Shown in pieces: positions 16,803 to 25,638 of a stretch of DNA of 58,650 bases (its first letter is position 1; each line of letters begins with the position of its first letter). A program made the translations under genes and the position numbers. Source of the DNA: Bacteroidota bacterium (GTDB lineage Bacteria; Bacteroidota; Bacteroidia; NS11-12g; UBA955); assembly GCA_027621365.1 (NCBI GenBank), contig JAQCBH010000013.1:1-58650 (forward strand), in the 5' to 3' direction. Below the pieces are notes generated by a model. That model was given only the letters and a program-made list of their open reading frames with translations. It did not search any database and was not told the DNA's origin.

Positions 16803-17228
16803 TTACTCCAACTGAAACGAAATCGGCAACTGGTAATAACAGCGAACCGCTTTGCCATTGTTCATGGCCGGCTTCCAGCGTGGAGACTTTTTCAAAACAC
16901 GTACAGCTTCTTGGGCAAATTCGGGGCAAGCCTCGGTTTGTTCCATCAGTTTGATGTTGCTGATGCGACCGTCTATTTCTACCACGAAGCGCACCATCAC
17001 GTAGCCACTGATCCCCTCTTCCATGCAACGAACAGGGTATTGAAACTCATTGCTCACATAACGGTAGAATTTGTCCATGCCTCCTGGATAAGTGGCTTGG
17101 TTTTCGACCACTTCGTAGGGCGCAGGCAAGACAGATTGAGGTTCAGGACCATCGTCTTATTTGGGTTCATCTTGGGCCCACAAAGGGCTAGCCAGCAAAA
17201 GGCCCAGGGCCAATATCAAGTGTTTCAT
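16803..17228 (-). pseudogene. TonB C-terminal-domain protein gene with in-frame stop
   Basis: The ATG at 17228 overlaps the stop of the preceding gene (ATGA) and encodes a perfect signal peptide, MKHLILALGLLLASPLWAQ, then DEPK and a TAA at 17159-17157. The same frame continues without a break: DDGPEPQSVLPAPYEVVENQ and then a TonB C-terminal domain (YPGGMDKFYRYV; GISGYVMVRFVVEIDGRISN; RVLKKSPRWKPAMNNGK), ending at 16803. Intact, it would be a 141-residue periplasmic protein with the fold that energises outer-membrane receptors, though without a transmembrane anchor. Either a one-base change (for example from AAA, CAA or GAA) created a nonsense codon, or a TTG at 17129 now starts a leaderless form, or the base is a sequencing error. 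Confidence 0.85.
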
Positions 17229-17668
17229 GGGTGAAATATCATCAATCCGTAATGGCCCACGTGCTTGTTTTCGGCAAACTCATAAGCGCTAATCTCAATC
17301 ATGTATTGGGCGGTCACCTCGGGCCTCACGGTCACCATGGCGAACTTCTCCCGTTTGTTGTCTTTTTCAATCAAGACCCATTGATCATTGACAAACTTGT
17401 AAATCTTCAGGTCTATGTCTTTGATGTTCTGATCGCCAAAGGCCGCAATGCCGTATTCCAAACCGCCGCTCAGAGTGCGAAAGGCCTCTTTGGTGCTAGA
17501 GATCAAATCCAACTCCATGCGCACGATTTGTTGCCCGTATTCGTGCTCTACCACCTGCACATAGCGCTCGGCATCGGCTATGATCGAAACCATGCTGATG
17601 TCGTCGCTTTGAGCCTGTGCTGTACCGCACATTACCAAGGCGAAAACTGCCAAAATTCCATTCCTCAT
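17225..17668 (-). CDS. exported protein, 147 aa, first gene of TonB-domain unit
   Basis: The frame is open to 17746, but the signal peptide MRNGILAVFALVMCGTAQAQ begins at the ATG 17668, which is taken as the start. The mature part is a small domain with beta-rich segments (QWVLIEKDNKREKFAMVTVR; QYMIEISAYEFAENKHVGHY) ending GLMIFHP, like a pre-peptidase C-terminal or discoidin-type jelly roll in outline, with no firm match. Its stop overlaps the start of the TonB-domain gene, so the two proteins were made together. Divergent from the DASS transporter with 70 bases between start codons. Confidence 0.6.
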   Translation of the reverse strand: MRNGILAVFALVMCGTAQAQSDDISMVSIIADAERYVQVVEHEYGQQIVRMELDLISSTKEAFRTLSGGLEYGIAAFGDQNIKDIDLKIYKFVNDQWVLIEKDNKREKFAMVTVRPEVTAQYMIEISAYEFAENKHVGHYGLMIFHP

Positions 17669-17738
17669 AGCTTTTGTTCTTGCGCAAAATACGAAGGGCG
17701 GTTGGCAATTCTTCGTTTTTGCCCTTGCTTTGCTCGAG

Positions 17739-19130
17739 ATGCGCATTTCTATACGCCAGCTAGCCCTGCCTTTGGGCCCCTTGATTTGCCTCGCCTTGTG
17801 GCTAGCGCCCGGGCACCCCTTCGAGGGAACGACTCAGTTGACCTTGGGGGTCGCTTTGTGGATGGCACTGTGGTGGATCAGCGAATGCGTCGCTTTGGAG
17901 GCCACTGCTTTGCTGCCCATACTGCTGTTTCCCCTGATGGGCATCATGCCCGCCAAAGAGGTAGCGGTTTCGTTCGGCGACCCTATGATGTTCCTCTTTC
18001 TGGGAGGCTTTGTGCTCGCCCGCAGCATGGAAACCTGGAATTTGCACCGCCGACTGGCTTTGAATATCGTTCTGCGCGTCGGAACCCAGCGCAAAAAACT
18101 GGTCTTGGGCTTCATGATAGCCGTCGCCTTCCTCTCCATGTGGATGAGCAACACAGCTACAGCGGTGATGATGCTACCCATCGGCTTGTCCATTTTGCAA
18201 CAGCTCGATGGAGAAGGCAAAAGTCCCTTTGCCACGGCCCTCATGCTCTCCATTGCCTATGCAGCGTCGATCGGTGGCATGGCCACTTTGATTGGCACAC
18301 CCCCTAATTTGGTCTTGGCCAGCCTCTACGAACAACAGTACGGCGAGGCCATCGACTTTGGAACTTGGTTCCAATTGGGATTCCCGGTTTCGGTTCTTTT
18401 GTTGGGCATCGCCTGGTGGGTCTTGACGCGAACCTTTGAAGAATCCGAGCCCATCGACAACCAGCAATTGCGCAAGGCGCTGCAAGACTTAGGACCCATG
18501 TCTGGGGCCGAAAAGAAGGTGGCTTGGGTCTTTTTCTTCACGGCCATGGCCTGGATGAGCAAGCCGTGGACCTTGACTCCCTTTTTCCCCGAAATCAGCG
18601 ATACACACATTGCCCTTCTCGGGGCCTTTGCGCTCTTTCTCATGCCCGGCGATCAAAGCGGTCGCCGCCTGTTCGAATGGAACGACGCCCATCGTTTGCC
18701 CTGGGGTACCTTGCTCCTCTTTGGCGGCGGATTAGCCCTAGCCGCTGGCTTTGAATCAAGCGGCTTGGCTTCTCACCTCGCTGGTGGGTTCACGGCTCTG
18801 GCCGGATGGCCCACCTGGTTGGTGCTGGTAGCGGTGGTTGCCGCCATCAATTTCCTCACCGAAATCACCTCCAATTTGGCTACTACAGCGGTGGCCTTGC
18901 CTTTGTTGTTTCCCTTGGCCCAAGCCTGCAATCTGCCCCCATTGATATTGCTTGGCTCGGCCACCTTGGCCGCCTCTTGCGCCTTCATGTTGCCCGTGGC
19001 CACAGCCGCTAACACCTTTGCCTACGGCACAGGCTACATCGCCCAAAAAGACATGGTGAAAATTGGCCTTCGAATGAACACCCTATCGATTGCCATCATC
19101 AGCTTGATGATGTGGCTGTTGGGGGCCTAA
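17739..19130 (+). CDS. DASS/SLC13-family sodium:anion symporter
   Basis: A 463-residue inner-membrane transporter with about 11-12 hydrophobic segments. It carries both signature SNT-type motifs of the divalent anion:sodium symporters: MWMSNTATAVMMLP in the first half and EITSNLATTAVALPL in the second, which bind sodium and the carboxylates in the inverted repeats. ATG 17739 is preferred over an upstream TTG. Typical substrates are succinate, malate, fumarate, citrate or sulfate; the sequence does not decide between them. GC-rich core-like codon use. Its stop overlaps the convergent SDR gene by three bases. Confidence 0.92.
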   Translation: MRISIRQLALPLGPLICLALWLAPGHPFEGTTQLTLGVALWMALWWISECVALEATALLPILLFPLMGIMPAKEVAVSFGDPMMFLFLGGFVLARSMETWNLHRRLALNIVLRVGTQRKKLVLGFMIAVAFLSMWMSNTATAVMMLPIGLSILQQLDGEGKSPFATALMLSIAYAASIGGMATLIGTPPNLVLASLYEQQYGEAIDFGTWFQLGFPVSVLLLGIAWWVLTRTFEESEPIDNQQLRKALQDLGPMSGAEKKVAWVFFFTAMAWMSKPWTLTPFFPEISDTHIALLGAFALFLMPGDQSGRRLFEWNDAHRLPWGTLLLFGGGLALAAGFESSGLASHLAGGFTALAGWPTWLVLVAVVAAINFLTEITSNLATTAVALPLLFPLAQACNLPPLILLGSATLAASCAFMLPVATAANTFAYGTGYIAQKDMVKIGLRMNTLSIAIISLMMWLLGA

Positions 19131-19903
19131 CGCGCCGACTGCTTTTTCAGCAACTTGGCAAACAACTTGGGGGCGAAGCGAACCAGCTTCAAACCGATCA
19201 ATTCGCGACCTCCGACACCAAATTCACGCTTGCCGGCAGCGATGCCATCGACCATAATGCGGGCGCAGGTTTCAACGGGCATGCCCTTGGCTTGGTTTTC
19301 ATCCATCTCGCCGGTGGGCTTGCCTTGGGCGTCAACGGCGTGCTTGCTGATATCGGTGCGAATGAATCCGGGGGTAATCAAGGTGATCTGGATTCTACGA
19401 TCTTCCACTTCCATGCGAAGCGAATCGTAAAATCCGTGCAAAGCGTGTTTGGAAGCCGCATAAGCCGACCGCAAATAGAAGCCCCATTTGCCTGTCAAAC
19501 TGCTGGTCACGGCTATGGTGCCCGATCCTCGCTCCAACATGGAGGGCAGAACGGCTTTGGTCACCTGCACATGGCCGAAGTAATTGATTTCCATGATTCG
19601 GCGATCCAATTCCAAGGGTGTTTCTTCGGCTTTGGAACGCTGCGAAATGCCGCCATTGTTGACCAGTACATCCACGTACCCGCCGGAGAGAACCTGAGCG
19701 GCGGCCGCCTCGATGCTGGCACTATCGGTCAAATCAATGGGCACGATTTCGACGGTTACAGAATCGCCACAGGCTTGCTTGACCTCTTCCAGTTGAGCCA
19801 AGTTGCGGGCAGAGATGACCAAATCATGGCCCCTCTTGGCGTACTCCAAGGCTAGGGCTCGCCCAATGCCTGAAGAGGCTCCGGTCACCCAAACTCTGGC
19901 CAT
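19127..19903 (-). CDS. short-chain dehydrogenase/reductase (SDR)
   Basis: A 258-residue classical SDR. The Rossmann motif is TGASSGIGRALA (residues about 6-17), followed by NNGGIS (about 90) and the catalytic Ser with YAASK (S-Y-K triad, about 141-158). The neighbour variants (RNLAQLEE, the ASSGIG start) and the FIRTDISKHA segment are like the DHRS7/11-beta-HSD1-type cluster. It oxidises or reduces an alcohol/ketone with NAD(P)H; the substrate is unknown. The VOC gene lies upstream with one base between stop and start, so both are in one operon and probably act in one pathway. Confidence 0.9.
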   Translation of the reverse strand: MARVWVTGASSGIGRALALEYAKRGHDLVISARNLAQLEEVKQACGDSVTVEIVPIDLTDSASIEAAAAQVLSGGYVDVLVNNGGISQRSKAEETPLELDRRIMEINYFGHVQVTKAVLPSMLERGSGTIAVTSSLTGKWGFYLRSAYAASKHALHGFYDSLRMEVEDRRIQITLITPGFIRTDISKHAVDAQGKPTGEMDENQAKGMPVETCARIMVDGIAAGKREFGVGGRELIGLKLVRFAPKLFAKLLKKQSAR

Positions 19904-19904
19904 A

Positions 19905-20963
19905 TCAATCTTTGATGCGAGAGAAGCGCATAGCTTTCAACATGAAGGCCGGCAAAGGCTTCAGCGGATCGCGCTTTTCGACGTTCAAGAACAAGCCCCA
20001 CTTTTCAATGATGGGCACCTTGTACACTTCAATCATCTCAATCAGGGTTCCGTCAACATCATCAATGTAGGTACAGTGAACCTTGGTCTGACCCATGCTC
20101 AATGCCTCGTTCGAATCGCAGCGAAACGGATGACCCGCGGCGGTCAATTTGCCTCCCAATTCTTTCATGCCTTTGACGTCCAAGCCCAAGTGCACAAATC
20201 CAGAATCGCCCCAAATGCGGCCCTTGAAAGTGCGGTTGGGTTCGCGGTCCAAAGCTTGTACCAGTTCAATGAAGGAGTCGCCCACCAAATGTCCGAATCC
20301 ACCACCGGTCTGCATGCTTTGCTTCAAGCGAATGCGTCGGTATTGCTGATCGCCTCCTGGCAGGTGTTTGAAATCATCAAAGACCCCAGTTTGGTCAAAT
20401 TCCACTCGGTCATACCCGAAAATGTCGCGGTACAACTTCAAAGACTCATCAATGTTCTTGACCCCAATGCTGCATCCGGCCACACCGCTACTGACGTGAT
20501 GCATTTCGCGGTACAGATCTTGGGTGGGCTCCATGCGAAACCAGTTGCCGTCTTCGTCTTTCAAATCGTAAACCTGGGTTCCAGCTGGATTGGATTTCAC
20601 TTCTGATACCCCAATGGCTCCATTTGATGTGGCAAACTTGTGGTGCTTGTTCAGATCGCGAGTTTTGAAGTGCACCATGAAAATGTGCAAATCGCCTACC
20701 TGCATGGGTGTAGATGACTTACTGGGTTTGAACGAAGTCGGAGTCAGTACCTCCATGGCGCATCCGCCTTGCAAATTCATGATCATGCTGGCGCGCTTGG
20801 TGATGGTTTTACCATGGGTATACACATCCATCAAAGGAGCAGGCTGAACAGAGTCAAAGAATGAAATGTCCATTCCGAAGAATTTGCGGTAGTACTTGAG
20901 AGCAGCATCCATGTCTTGAACGGCGAGTCCAATGTGTTGAATGCTGTTGATGCGGCTAATCAT
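19905..20963 (-). CDS. two-domain VOC (glyoxalase/dioxygenase) family protein
   Basis: A 352-residue protein; the ATG at 20963 (MISRINSIQHIGLAVQDMDA) gives the usual VOC start, while the frame upstream to 21113 is unrelated sequence. Two tandem VOC domains are visible: about 6-160 (HIGLAVQDMDAALKYYRKFF) and about 172-310 (VSSGVAGCSIGVKNIDESLK, GDSFIELVQALD). VOC proteins bind a divalent metal with His/Glu side chains and catalyse glyoxalase, dioxygenase or isomerase reactions. The two-domain form is like the fold of extradiol and 4-hydroxyphenylpyruvate dioxygenases, but the exact reaction is unclear. In an operon with the SDR gene downstream. Confidence 0.85.
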   Translation of the reverse strand: MISRINSIQHIGLAVQDMDAALKYYRKFFGMDISFFDSVQPAPLMDVYTHGKTITKRASMIMNLQGGCAMEVLTPTSFKPSKSSTPMQVGDLHIFMVHFKTRDLNKHHKFATSNGAIGVSEVKSNPAGTQVYDLKDEDGNWFRMEPTQDLYREMHHVSSGVAGCSIGVKNIDESLKLYRDIFGYDRVEFDQTGVFDDFKHLPGGDQQYRRIRLKQSMQTGGGFGHLVGDSFIELVQALDREPNRTFKGRIWGDSGFVHLGLDVKGMKELGGKLTAAGHPFRCDSNEALSMGQTKVHCTYIDDVDGTLIEMIEVYKVPIIEKWGLFLNVEKRDPLKPLPAFMLKAMRFSRIKD

Positions 20964-21037
20964 AAAAAAAATGGCGTCAGAGAGGTTCTTGCAAAATAAA
21001 GCAATGGCGTCAAATTGACACGAAGCCGATGGAAAAT

Positions 21038-22360
21038 TTAACCTTTGGACGGGCGAAAACCGTAGGTCAAAACCGCCGGTAGCAAGGTCAAAACAGAAGC
21101 CGCTAATTTCCAAGGGTCATTCAGGCCAAAGTATAAGAACATCCACAAGCCGGCCAAAAGAAACAATGCCGGTGTCAGCGGATAACCCCATGTTCTCACC
21201 GAATCAGGACCCACTTGCTTTCTGAAGCGCAGCAAAAACACGCCGAACACGGTCAACAGCGAAAACAAGGTCAGGGTAATGCCGATGTATTCAATGATGT
21301 CTTTGAACGAAGTGAACAAGACAAACAATACCGTGATCAAAGCCTGGGCCAAAATGGCGTTGCGGGGTGAACCTTGTGCGGTCTCTTTTTGAAACACCCG
21401 AAACAAGGAGTGGTCTTGTCCCATTCGCTGCACCACCCGCGGGCCTGCCATGAACATAGCATTTACGCCAGCCAAGAGAGTCAATGCAAAAAGAAGGGTA
21501 AAGGACTGAGCCGCTTTGATGCCCAAGCTGCGCTCCAACACCAAGTTCCCTACATCCACTCGACCCACCAATTCGCTCATGGGCGCACTGTACAAAAACA
21601 CAGCCGTCAAGGCCATGTACAGAACGGTAACTATGCCCGTTCCCATCAATACGGCCCTGGGCAAATTGCGCTTGGGATCCTTCAAATTGCCGACAATGTA
21701 GGTCGCGGCATTCCACCCACTGTATGCAAACATGACCCAAACCAAAGAACCAGCAAAAGGAAGAGAAAAAATGGTATCCCAACTACGTTCAGTCGGTGTC
21801 CATTGAACCCCACTTTTCAAGGCCTCTGGTAGCATGAAAAGTGGAATAGCGATTAGAGCGATGATGAAACAAAGCTTTACAATGGTCAATATGTTTTGAG
21901 CCCAACCCCCTTTTTGAATGCCTCCAAATTGAATAGCGATGGCGATAAATACAAACAAGACCGCAACCGTTTGAGTAACCGGTAATGGACTTGATCCTAA
22001 CCACGGCCCTAATGCCGTGGCCAAATATTCTCCTGCCGCCAAACCCAGAGAGGCACTTGCCGCTGAGAAACCAACTACCAGTGAAACCCACCCACTGGCC
22101 AACCCCAAAATAGGATGGTACAATTTGCTCAAGTAAACATACTCACCACCCGACTCGCGAAAATGGGTAGCAATTTCTGCATAGGCGGTTGCACCAAAAA
22201 CAGAAAGAATACCCCCCAACAACCAAATCATCATTATAGCAAACGGATCAGGAATGGCACCTGGAGCGACTTGGAATCCAATAGATGTAAAAATTCCAGT
22301 TCCTATCATATTCGCCACAACCATGTTGGTTGCAACCCTTCGTGAGTAAGATTGAGTCAT
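21038..22360 (-). CDS. APC-family amino acid permease
   Basis: A 440-residue inner-membrane permease with about 12 hydrophobic segments. The first helix carries MVVANMIGTGIFTSIG, the GSG(I/V)-type substrate-binding break of the amino acid-polyamine-organocation superfamily, and helix 3 has SGGEYVYLSK. It resembles the LAT/cationic amino acid transporter type (AdiC/SteT-like), moving an amino acid with protons or by exchange. Substrate not predictable. The C-terminus is slightly short (GFRPSKG). The 265-base gap upstream to the M28 gene contains no gene and no clear consensus promoter. Confidence 0.9.
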   Translation of the reverse strand: MTQSYSRRVATNMVVANMIGTGIFTSIGFQVAPGAIPDPFAIMMIWLLGGILSVFGATAYAEIATHFRESGGEYVYLSKLYHPILGLASGWVSLVVGFSAASASLGLAAGEYLATALGPWLGSSPLPVTQTVAVLFVFIAIAIQFGGIQKGGWAQNILTIVKLCFIIALIAIPLFMLPEALKSGVQWTPTERSWDTIFSLPFAGSLVWVMFAYSGWNAATYIVGNLKDPKRNLPRAVLMGTGIVTVLYMALTAVFLYSAPMSELVGRVDVGNLVLERSLGIKAAQSFTLLFALTLLAGVNAMFMAGPRVVQRMGQDHSLFRVFQKETAQGSPRNAILAQALITVLFVLFTSFKDIIEYIGITLTLFSLLTVFGVFLLRFRKQVGPDSVRTWGYPLTPALFLLAGLWMFLYFGLNDPWKLAASVLTLLPAVLTYGFRPSKG

Positions 22361-22625
22361 ATTGCGTATTTCGTAGCTTGAATCATAGGTGAGGTTTAAA
22401 ACTACCCATGATAAAAAGAGACCGCAATTTACAAATAGTCGATTGATTCAAGGATGCGCTACGCAACAAAGATCAATTTATGTGAACCTTTTAATGGTCC
22501 AAAATCCCATCAGGTTACAGCCAACTTTACGATGAAATTGATCTAAAATTCAACCCGTATTTATTTTCCATATCTTCTTCGTTTTCTGAAAGATTCTACT
22601 CACCCTCAAGCCTTATATTCGAGAC

Positions 22626-24116
22626 ATGGAATGGGGTTTTACTTGCTTTTCAAAGAAACATTTCCTTCACTTATTACTGGGATTATTGGTGGGATGCTGG
22701 AACATACAATCTGTTGTTGCACAATCTGCAAAAGACTCCATTTTTATGGCTCAAATCGTTGCCGAAGCATTGAACAACGGCCATTCCTATAAACAGTTAG
22801 GAGCCCTGTGCAAGGAGGTTGGTCCTCGATTGAGTGGCAGTGATAACTCGGAAAAGGGGGTGCAATGGGCTCAGCAAATGCTCTCTTCCTATGGATTTGA
22901 TTCGGTCTATACCCAGCCCGTAATGGTGCCCCGTTGGGAACGCGGTACTGAAGATCGGGTAACCTTGCTGTCCACCAACTTGAGCGAACTCTACAAGTTC
23001 TTACCTGAAAACGACTACAACTGCGAGACCTACAATGAAGCTCATACCAAGCCCAACCCCTTGGGCATTTACGGCCTCGAATGCACGGCCCTGGGCGGTA
23101 GTGTGGGCGGTTCGGTTTTGGGGCCCTTGGTGGTCGTGAATTCTGAACGTGAATTGGATTCTCTTGGCGGCATTGGACAACTGCTCGGCCGCGTGGTCTT
23201 GCTCAATCGACCCTTCGAAAAAGACTTTGTGAACACCTTTGCGGCCTACAGTTCTTGCGTCACACAGCGCGTGAACGGGGCACCACAATGTGCCAAATAT
23301 GGAGCCTCTGGAGTCTTGGTTCGATCCATGAGCCATCGCTGCGACTTGCACGCCCATACCGGAGTAACGCATTACCAGGCCGGCATAGACAGCATACCCA
23401 TTGCTGCTGTAGCGACTGGCGTCGCCGATTTGCTTGATTGGTTGTACCGTCAACAGTGGGAGCCCGCCCAAATTGAAATGCAATTGGGCTGCCAAACCCT
23501 ACCCGACCGCATGAGTGCAAACAGCATTGCCGAAACCAGAGGCCGCGAATTCCCCAATAAAATCATCGCATTTGGAGGTCACTTCGACTCTTGGGACGAG
23601 GGCGAAGGAGCCCACGACGACGGCGCCGGTTGCATGCACACCTTTGAAGCCTTGCGCTTGCTGAAAACCTTAGGTTACCAACCCCGGCATACGCTGCGCT
23701 GCGTGTGGTGGATCAACGAAGAAAATGGCCTAAAGGGGGCTTTGAAATACGCTGAACTATGCGCCAATGAAGGCCAGCAGCACATCGCTGCTTTAGAAAG
23801 TGATCGCGGTGGTTTCGTTCCTCGCGGTTTTGGCCTCGACTCATCCCTATTGGCATTGATCAAGCCTTACCAACCTTGGCTGGCCGCCTACGGTTTTGGG
23901 GAACTCACCCTAGGAGGGGGCGGTGCAGATGTAGGACCACTCAAGCGTCAAGATCCGTCAGTCGGTTTGGTCGGATTCATTCCCGATTCGCAGCGGTACT
24001 TTGACGTGCATCACGCCGAAACCGACGTCTTTGAAAACGTCAACCGACGCGAACTCGAACTTGGAGCCGCTGCCGTGGCCTGCATGATCTATTTGCTAGA
24101 CCAGACCTTGGATTAA
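22626..24116 (+). CDS. secreted M28-family metallopeptidase, carboxypeptidase Q-like
   Basis: A 496-residue exported dizinc peptidase of the M28 family, close in layout to carboxypeptidase Q/PGCP. Signal-like N-terminus (HLLLGLLVGCWNIQSVVAQ). A PA domain spans about 150-290. The metal ligands are His319 (AFGGHFDSWD), Asp331/332 (AHDDGAG), Glu365/366 (INEENG), Asp393 (ESDRGG) and His463 (VHHAETD), all present. It would remove N-terminal or C-terminal residues from peptides in the periplasm or outside the cell. A possible -7 element TATATTCG ends about seven bases before the ATG (one mismatch). Convergent with the gene at 24166. Confidence 0.92.
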   Translation: MEWGFTCFSKKHFLHLLLGLLVGCWNIQSVVAQSAKDSIFMAQIVAEALNNGHSYKQLGALCKEVGPRLSGSDNSEKGVQWAQQMLSSYGFDSVYTQPVMVPRWERGTEDRVTLLSTNLSELYKFLPENDYNCETYNEAHTKPNPLGIYGLECTALGGSVGGSVLGPLVVVNSERELDSLGGIGQLLGRVVLLNRPFEKDFVNTFAAYSSCVTQRVNGAPQCAKYGASGVLVRSMSHRCDLHAHTGVTHYQAGIDSIPIAAVATGVADLLDWLYRQQWEPAQIEMQLGCQTLPDRMSANSIAETRGREFPNKIIAFGGHFDSWDEGEGAHDDGAGCMHTFEALRLLKTLGYQPRHTLRCVWWINEENGLKGALKYAELCANEGQQHIAALESDRGGFVPRGFGLDSSLLALIKPYQPWLAAYGFGELTLGGGGADVGPLKRQDPSVGLVGFIPDSQRYFDVHHAETDVFENVNRRELELGAAAVACMIYLLDQTLD

Positions 24117-24165
24117 CCTAAAACAGTCATAATTGGCCTTATAAGGCAAGCCCTAAAATTCAATA

Positions 24166-24600
24166 TCAATCTTTGATATAGGTGGTAGAACCTACTTTGA
24201 GGCTGTTGCAGGAAGACATTGTCAACGTTTGACCCTGAGGTATCGTGCCTTCTGAAGTTCTAGTATATGTGATTGTTACCTTTCCAGGACTTGTTACTTG
24301 CCAATTGCCCCAGGTACTCATACCCCCGAACATGGTAGTACTGGAATTAAAAGTACCATCTGAAGAAAACTTCCAAGCTCCCGTTGGGTTGCTGCCATTC
24401 GGGTAAACCCAATCATAACCAATCAAACAATTTTTAGAACCCTCTATTGAACCCACACCTGATTCTGAACTGCTCATGCTTTGAGAATTTGAGGTACCCG
24501 ATTCTTTGCTTTTTGAATCATCATCAGACCCATAAGCCAATAGAACAAAGGCACCAACAATAAATAAGGAGCCTAAAAATTTATAATGTTTATTTTTCAT
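24166..24600 (-). CDS. lipoprotein-like protein with lost lipobox cysteine
   Basis: A 144-residue exported-looking protein. The N-terminus MKNKHYKFLGSLFIVGAFVL is followed by LAYGSDDD, exactly where lipoproteins of this kind have LACGSDDD, so the lipid-carrying Cys is a Tyr (TAT; TGT is one base away). A Ser-rich linker follows, then a C-terminal domain of the type found in small Bacteroidetes proteins (WKFSSDGTFNSSTTMFGGMS; WGNWQVTSPGKVTITYT), a lipocalin-like strand set. It overlaps the VanZ-like gene upstream by 11 bases and is co-transcribed with it. Either a real change of anchoring or a recent loss. Function unknown. Confidence 0.7.
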   Translation of the reverse strand: MKNKHYKFLGSLFIVGAFVLLAYGSDDDSKSKESGTSNSQSMSSSESGVGSIEGSKNCLIGYDWVYPNGSNPTGAWKFSSDGTFNSSTTMFGGMSTWGNWQVTSPGKVTITYTRTSEGTIPQGQTLTMSSCNSLKVGSTTYIKD

Positions 24601-25039
24601 TTTCGTTTATTTTCTTGGTTACTAAAATTTTACTCAAAAATAAACCGATAATTGAAAATAGCAAATCGTAAAAATCAAACGTTCCAGGAAATACATGAAA
24701 CCATTGAAAAACTTCAAATACAATAGCAAATAAAAAGGGCATCAACAGCCATCTGTTCACCTGTCTTGCATCAGCTTTCCAAAAAATCACTATCGAAGAG
24801 GTAAAGGAATAGGTCCAAAGGCCGTCAGGCAAAGAAAAATACACCCAAGCGGGTATGTCCTTTTTAAAAACCAATGCAAATGTTCGTGAAACTTGAATTG
24901 GATTATCAAGCCCTAACATACCAAACCAATTGAACATTCGAAGAGAAGTTGATCGAAACAATATGTACAACACTCCTCCAATCATCAATGGAAATGCACA
25001 ATGAATCAAAACCAACTTCAAATTTTGTCTTTTCCCCAT
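24590..25039 (-). CDS. VanZ-like multi-pass membrane protein, 149 aa
   Basis: A 149-residue protein with about four hydrophobic segments (LVLIHCAFPLMIGGVLYIL; PDGLWTYSFTSSIVIF; LLMPFLFAIVFEVFQWF; DLLFSIIGLFLSKILV). The PDGLWTYSF and the FEVFQWF...GTFDFYDLLFSIIG elements match the layout of VanZ-like proteins, which have a D/E-rich loop between the last two helices. VanZ proteins give low-level teicoplanin resistance in enterococci; for Bacteroidetes members the role is unknown. AT-rich, unlike the neighbours at 22-24 kb. Overlaps the next gene by 11 bases. Confidence 0.7.
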   Translation of the reverse strand: MGKRQNLKLVLIHCAFPLMIGGVLYILFRSTSLRMFNWFGMLGLDNPIQVSRTFALVFKKDIPAWVYFSLPDGLWTYSFTSSIVIFWKADARQVNRWLLMPFLFAIVFEVFQWFHVFPGTFDFYDLLFSIIGLFLSKILVTKKINENEK

Positions 25040-25091
25040 TATACCTTCAAATTCTTCTGACAGGAGATGAACAGATTCCTTGCTAACGCAT

Positions 25092-25601
25092 TTAAGTTCG
25101 CCTGCCTCTGCGCTTAGGGTGCACCAAACTATCGGCCGGATATTGCCGCTTCATGGAGTCTAAAATTCCCTCTGCCCATAAGCGAATTTCCCTTTTCTGG
25201 GTCTCATTCAAACGCGCATTCTCGTGCATGTAGGTGTATGACTGCAAAGGCATTTCACCCTCTTCAACCGTCTCGATGACCTCCTCAATTTTGTGGTATT
25301 GACGGTAGGGCGGGTACTGGCCAAAAGCATCAAAGTTCAAATGATGGCGACCCTCTTCCACGTGTTCATCGATCCACCAACGCAGGGGCTGAAACAGCGA
25401 ATACGACGGATAGGTTGTACTGTCGCTATGGCAATCGTTGCAGGCCCGAACCAAAATCTGTTCGACGGTTTTGCTCGTCGGATACAAACTAGAAACATGA
25501 TCCTGACTAGGGCTATGAGACTGATTGTGGTGACGAGGAATCAATTGCAATGTGGCAAACAGCGCTATGATGCTCAACAATACTTTTTGAGGGGTATTCA
25601 T
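25092..25601 (-). CDS. heme-binding (Haem_bd) c-type cytochrome-like protein
   Basis: A 169-residue protein with an N-terminal membrane anchor or signal (KVLLSIIALFATLQLI). It contains a heme-attachment site CNDCH (about residue 54-58) within ILVRACNDCHSDSTTYPSYS, then the typical WWIDEHVEEGRHHLNF and a C-terminal RLNETQKREIRLWAEG helix of the Haem_bd family. The methionine in EGEMPLQSYTYMH is the likely axial ligand. Probably a periplasmic c-type cytochrome used in electron transfer; the partner is unknown. Monocistronic or start of the AT-rich set downstream, 52 bases away. Confidence 0.88.
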   Translation of the reverse strand: MNTPQKVLLSIIALFATLQLIPRHHNQSHSPSQDHVSSLYPTSKTVEQILVRACNDCHSDSTTYPSYSLFQPLRWWIDEHVEEGRHHLNFDAFGQYPPYRQYHKIEEVIETVEEGEMPLQSYTYMHENARLNETQKREIRLWAEGILDSMKRQYPADSLVHPKRRGRRT

Positions 25602-25638
25602 TTGGACTGCAAGTTACAAGTTCTTCCCTCGAGCAATT

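Noticed and set aside
17231-18307. 358-residue open frame on the + strand
   Set aside because: Overlaps the exported protein gene and the DASS transporter in another frame; no hydrophobic or domain pattern, typical of GC-rich shadow frames.
24136-24147. palindrome GCCTTATAAGGC between convergent genes
   Set aside because: A stem of only four pairs with a TATA loop and no T-run; likely chance.
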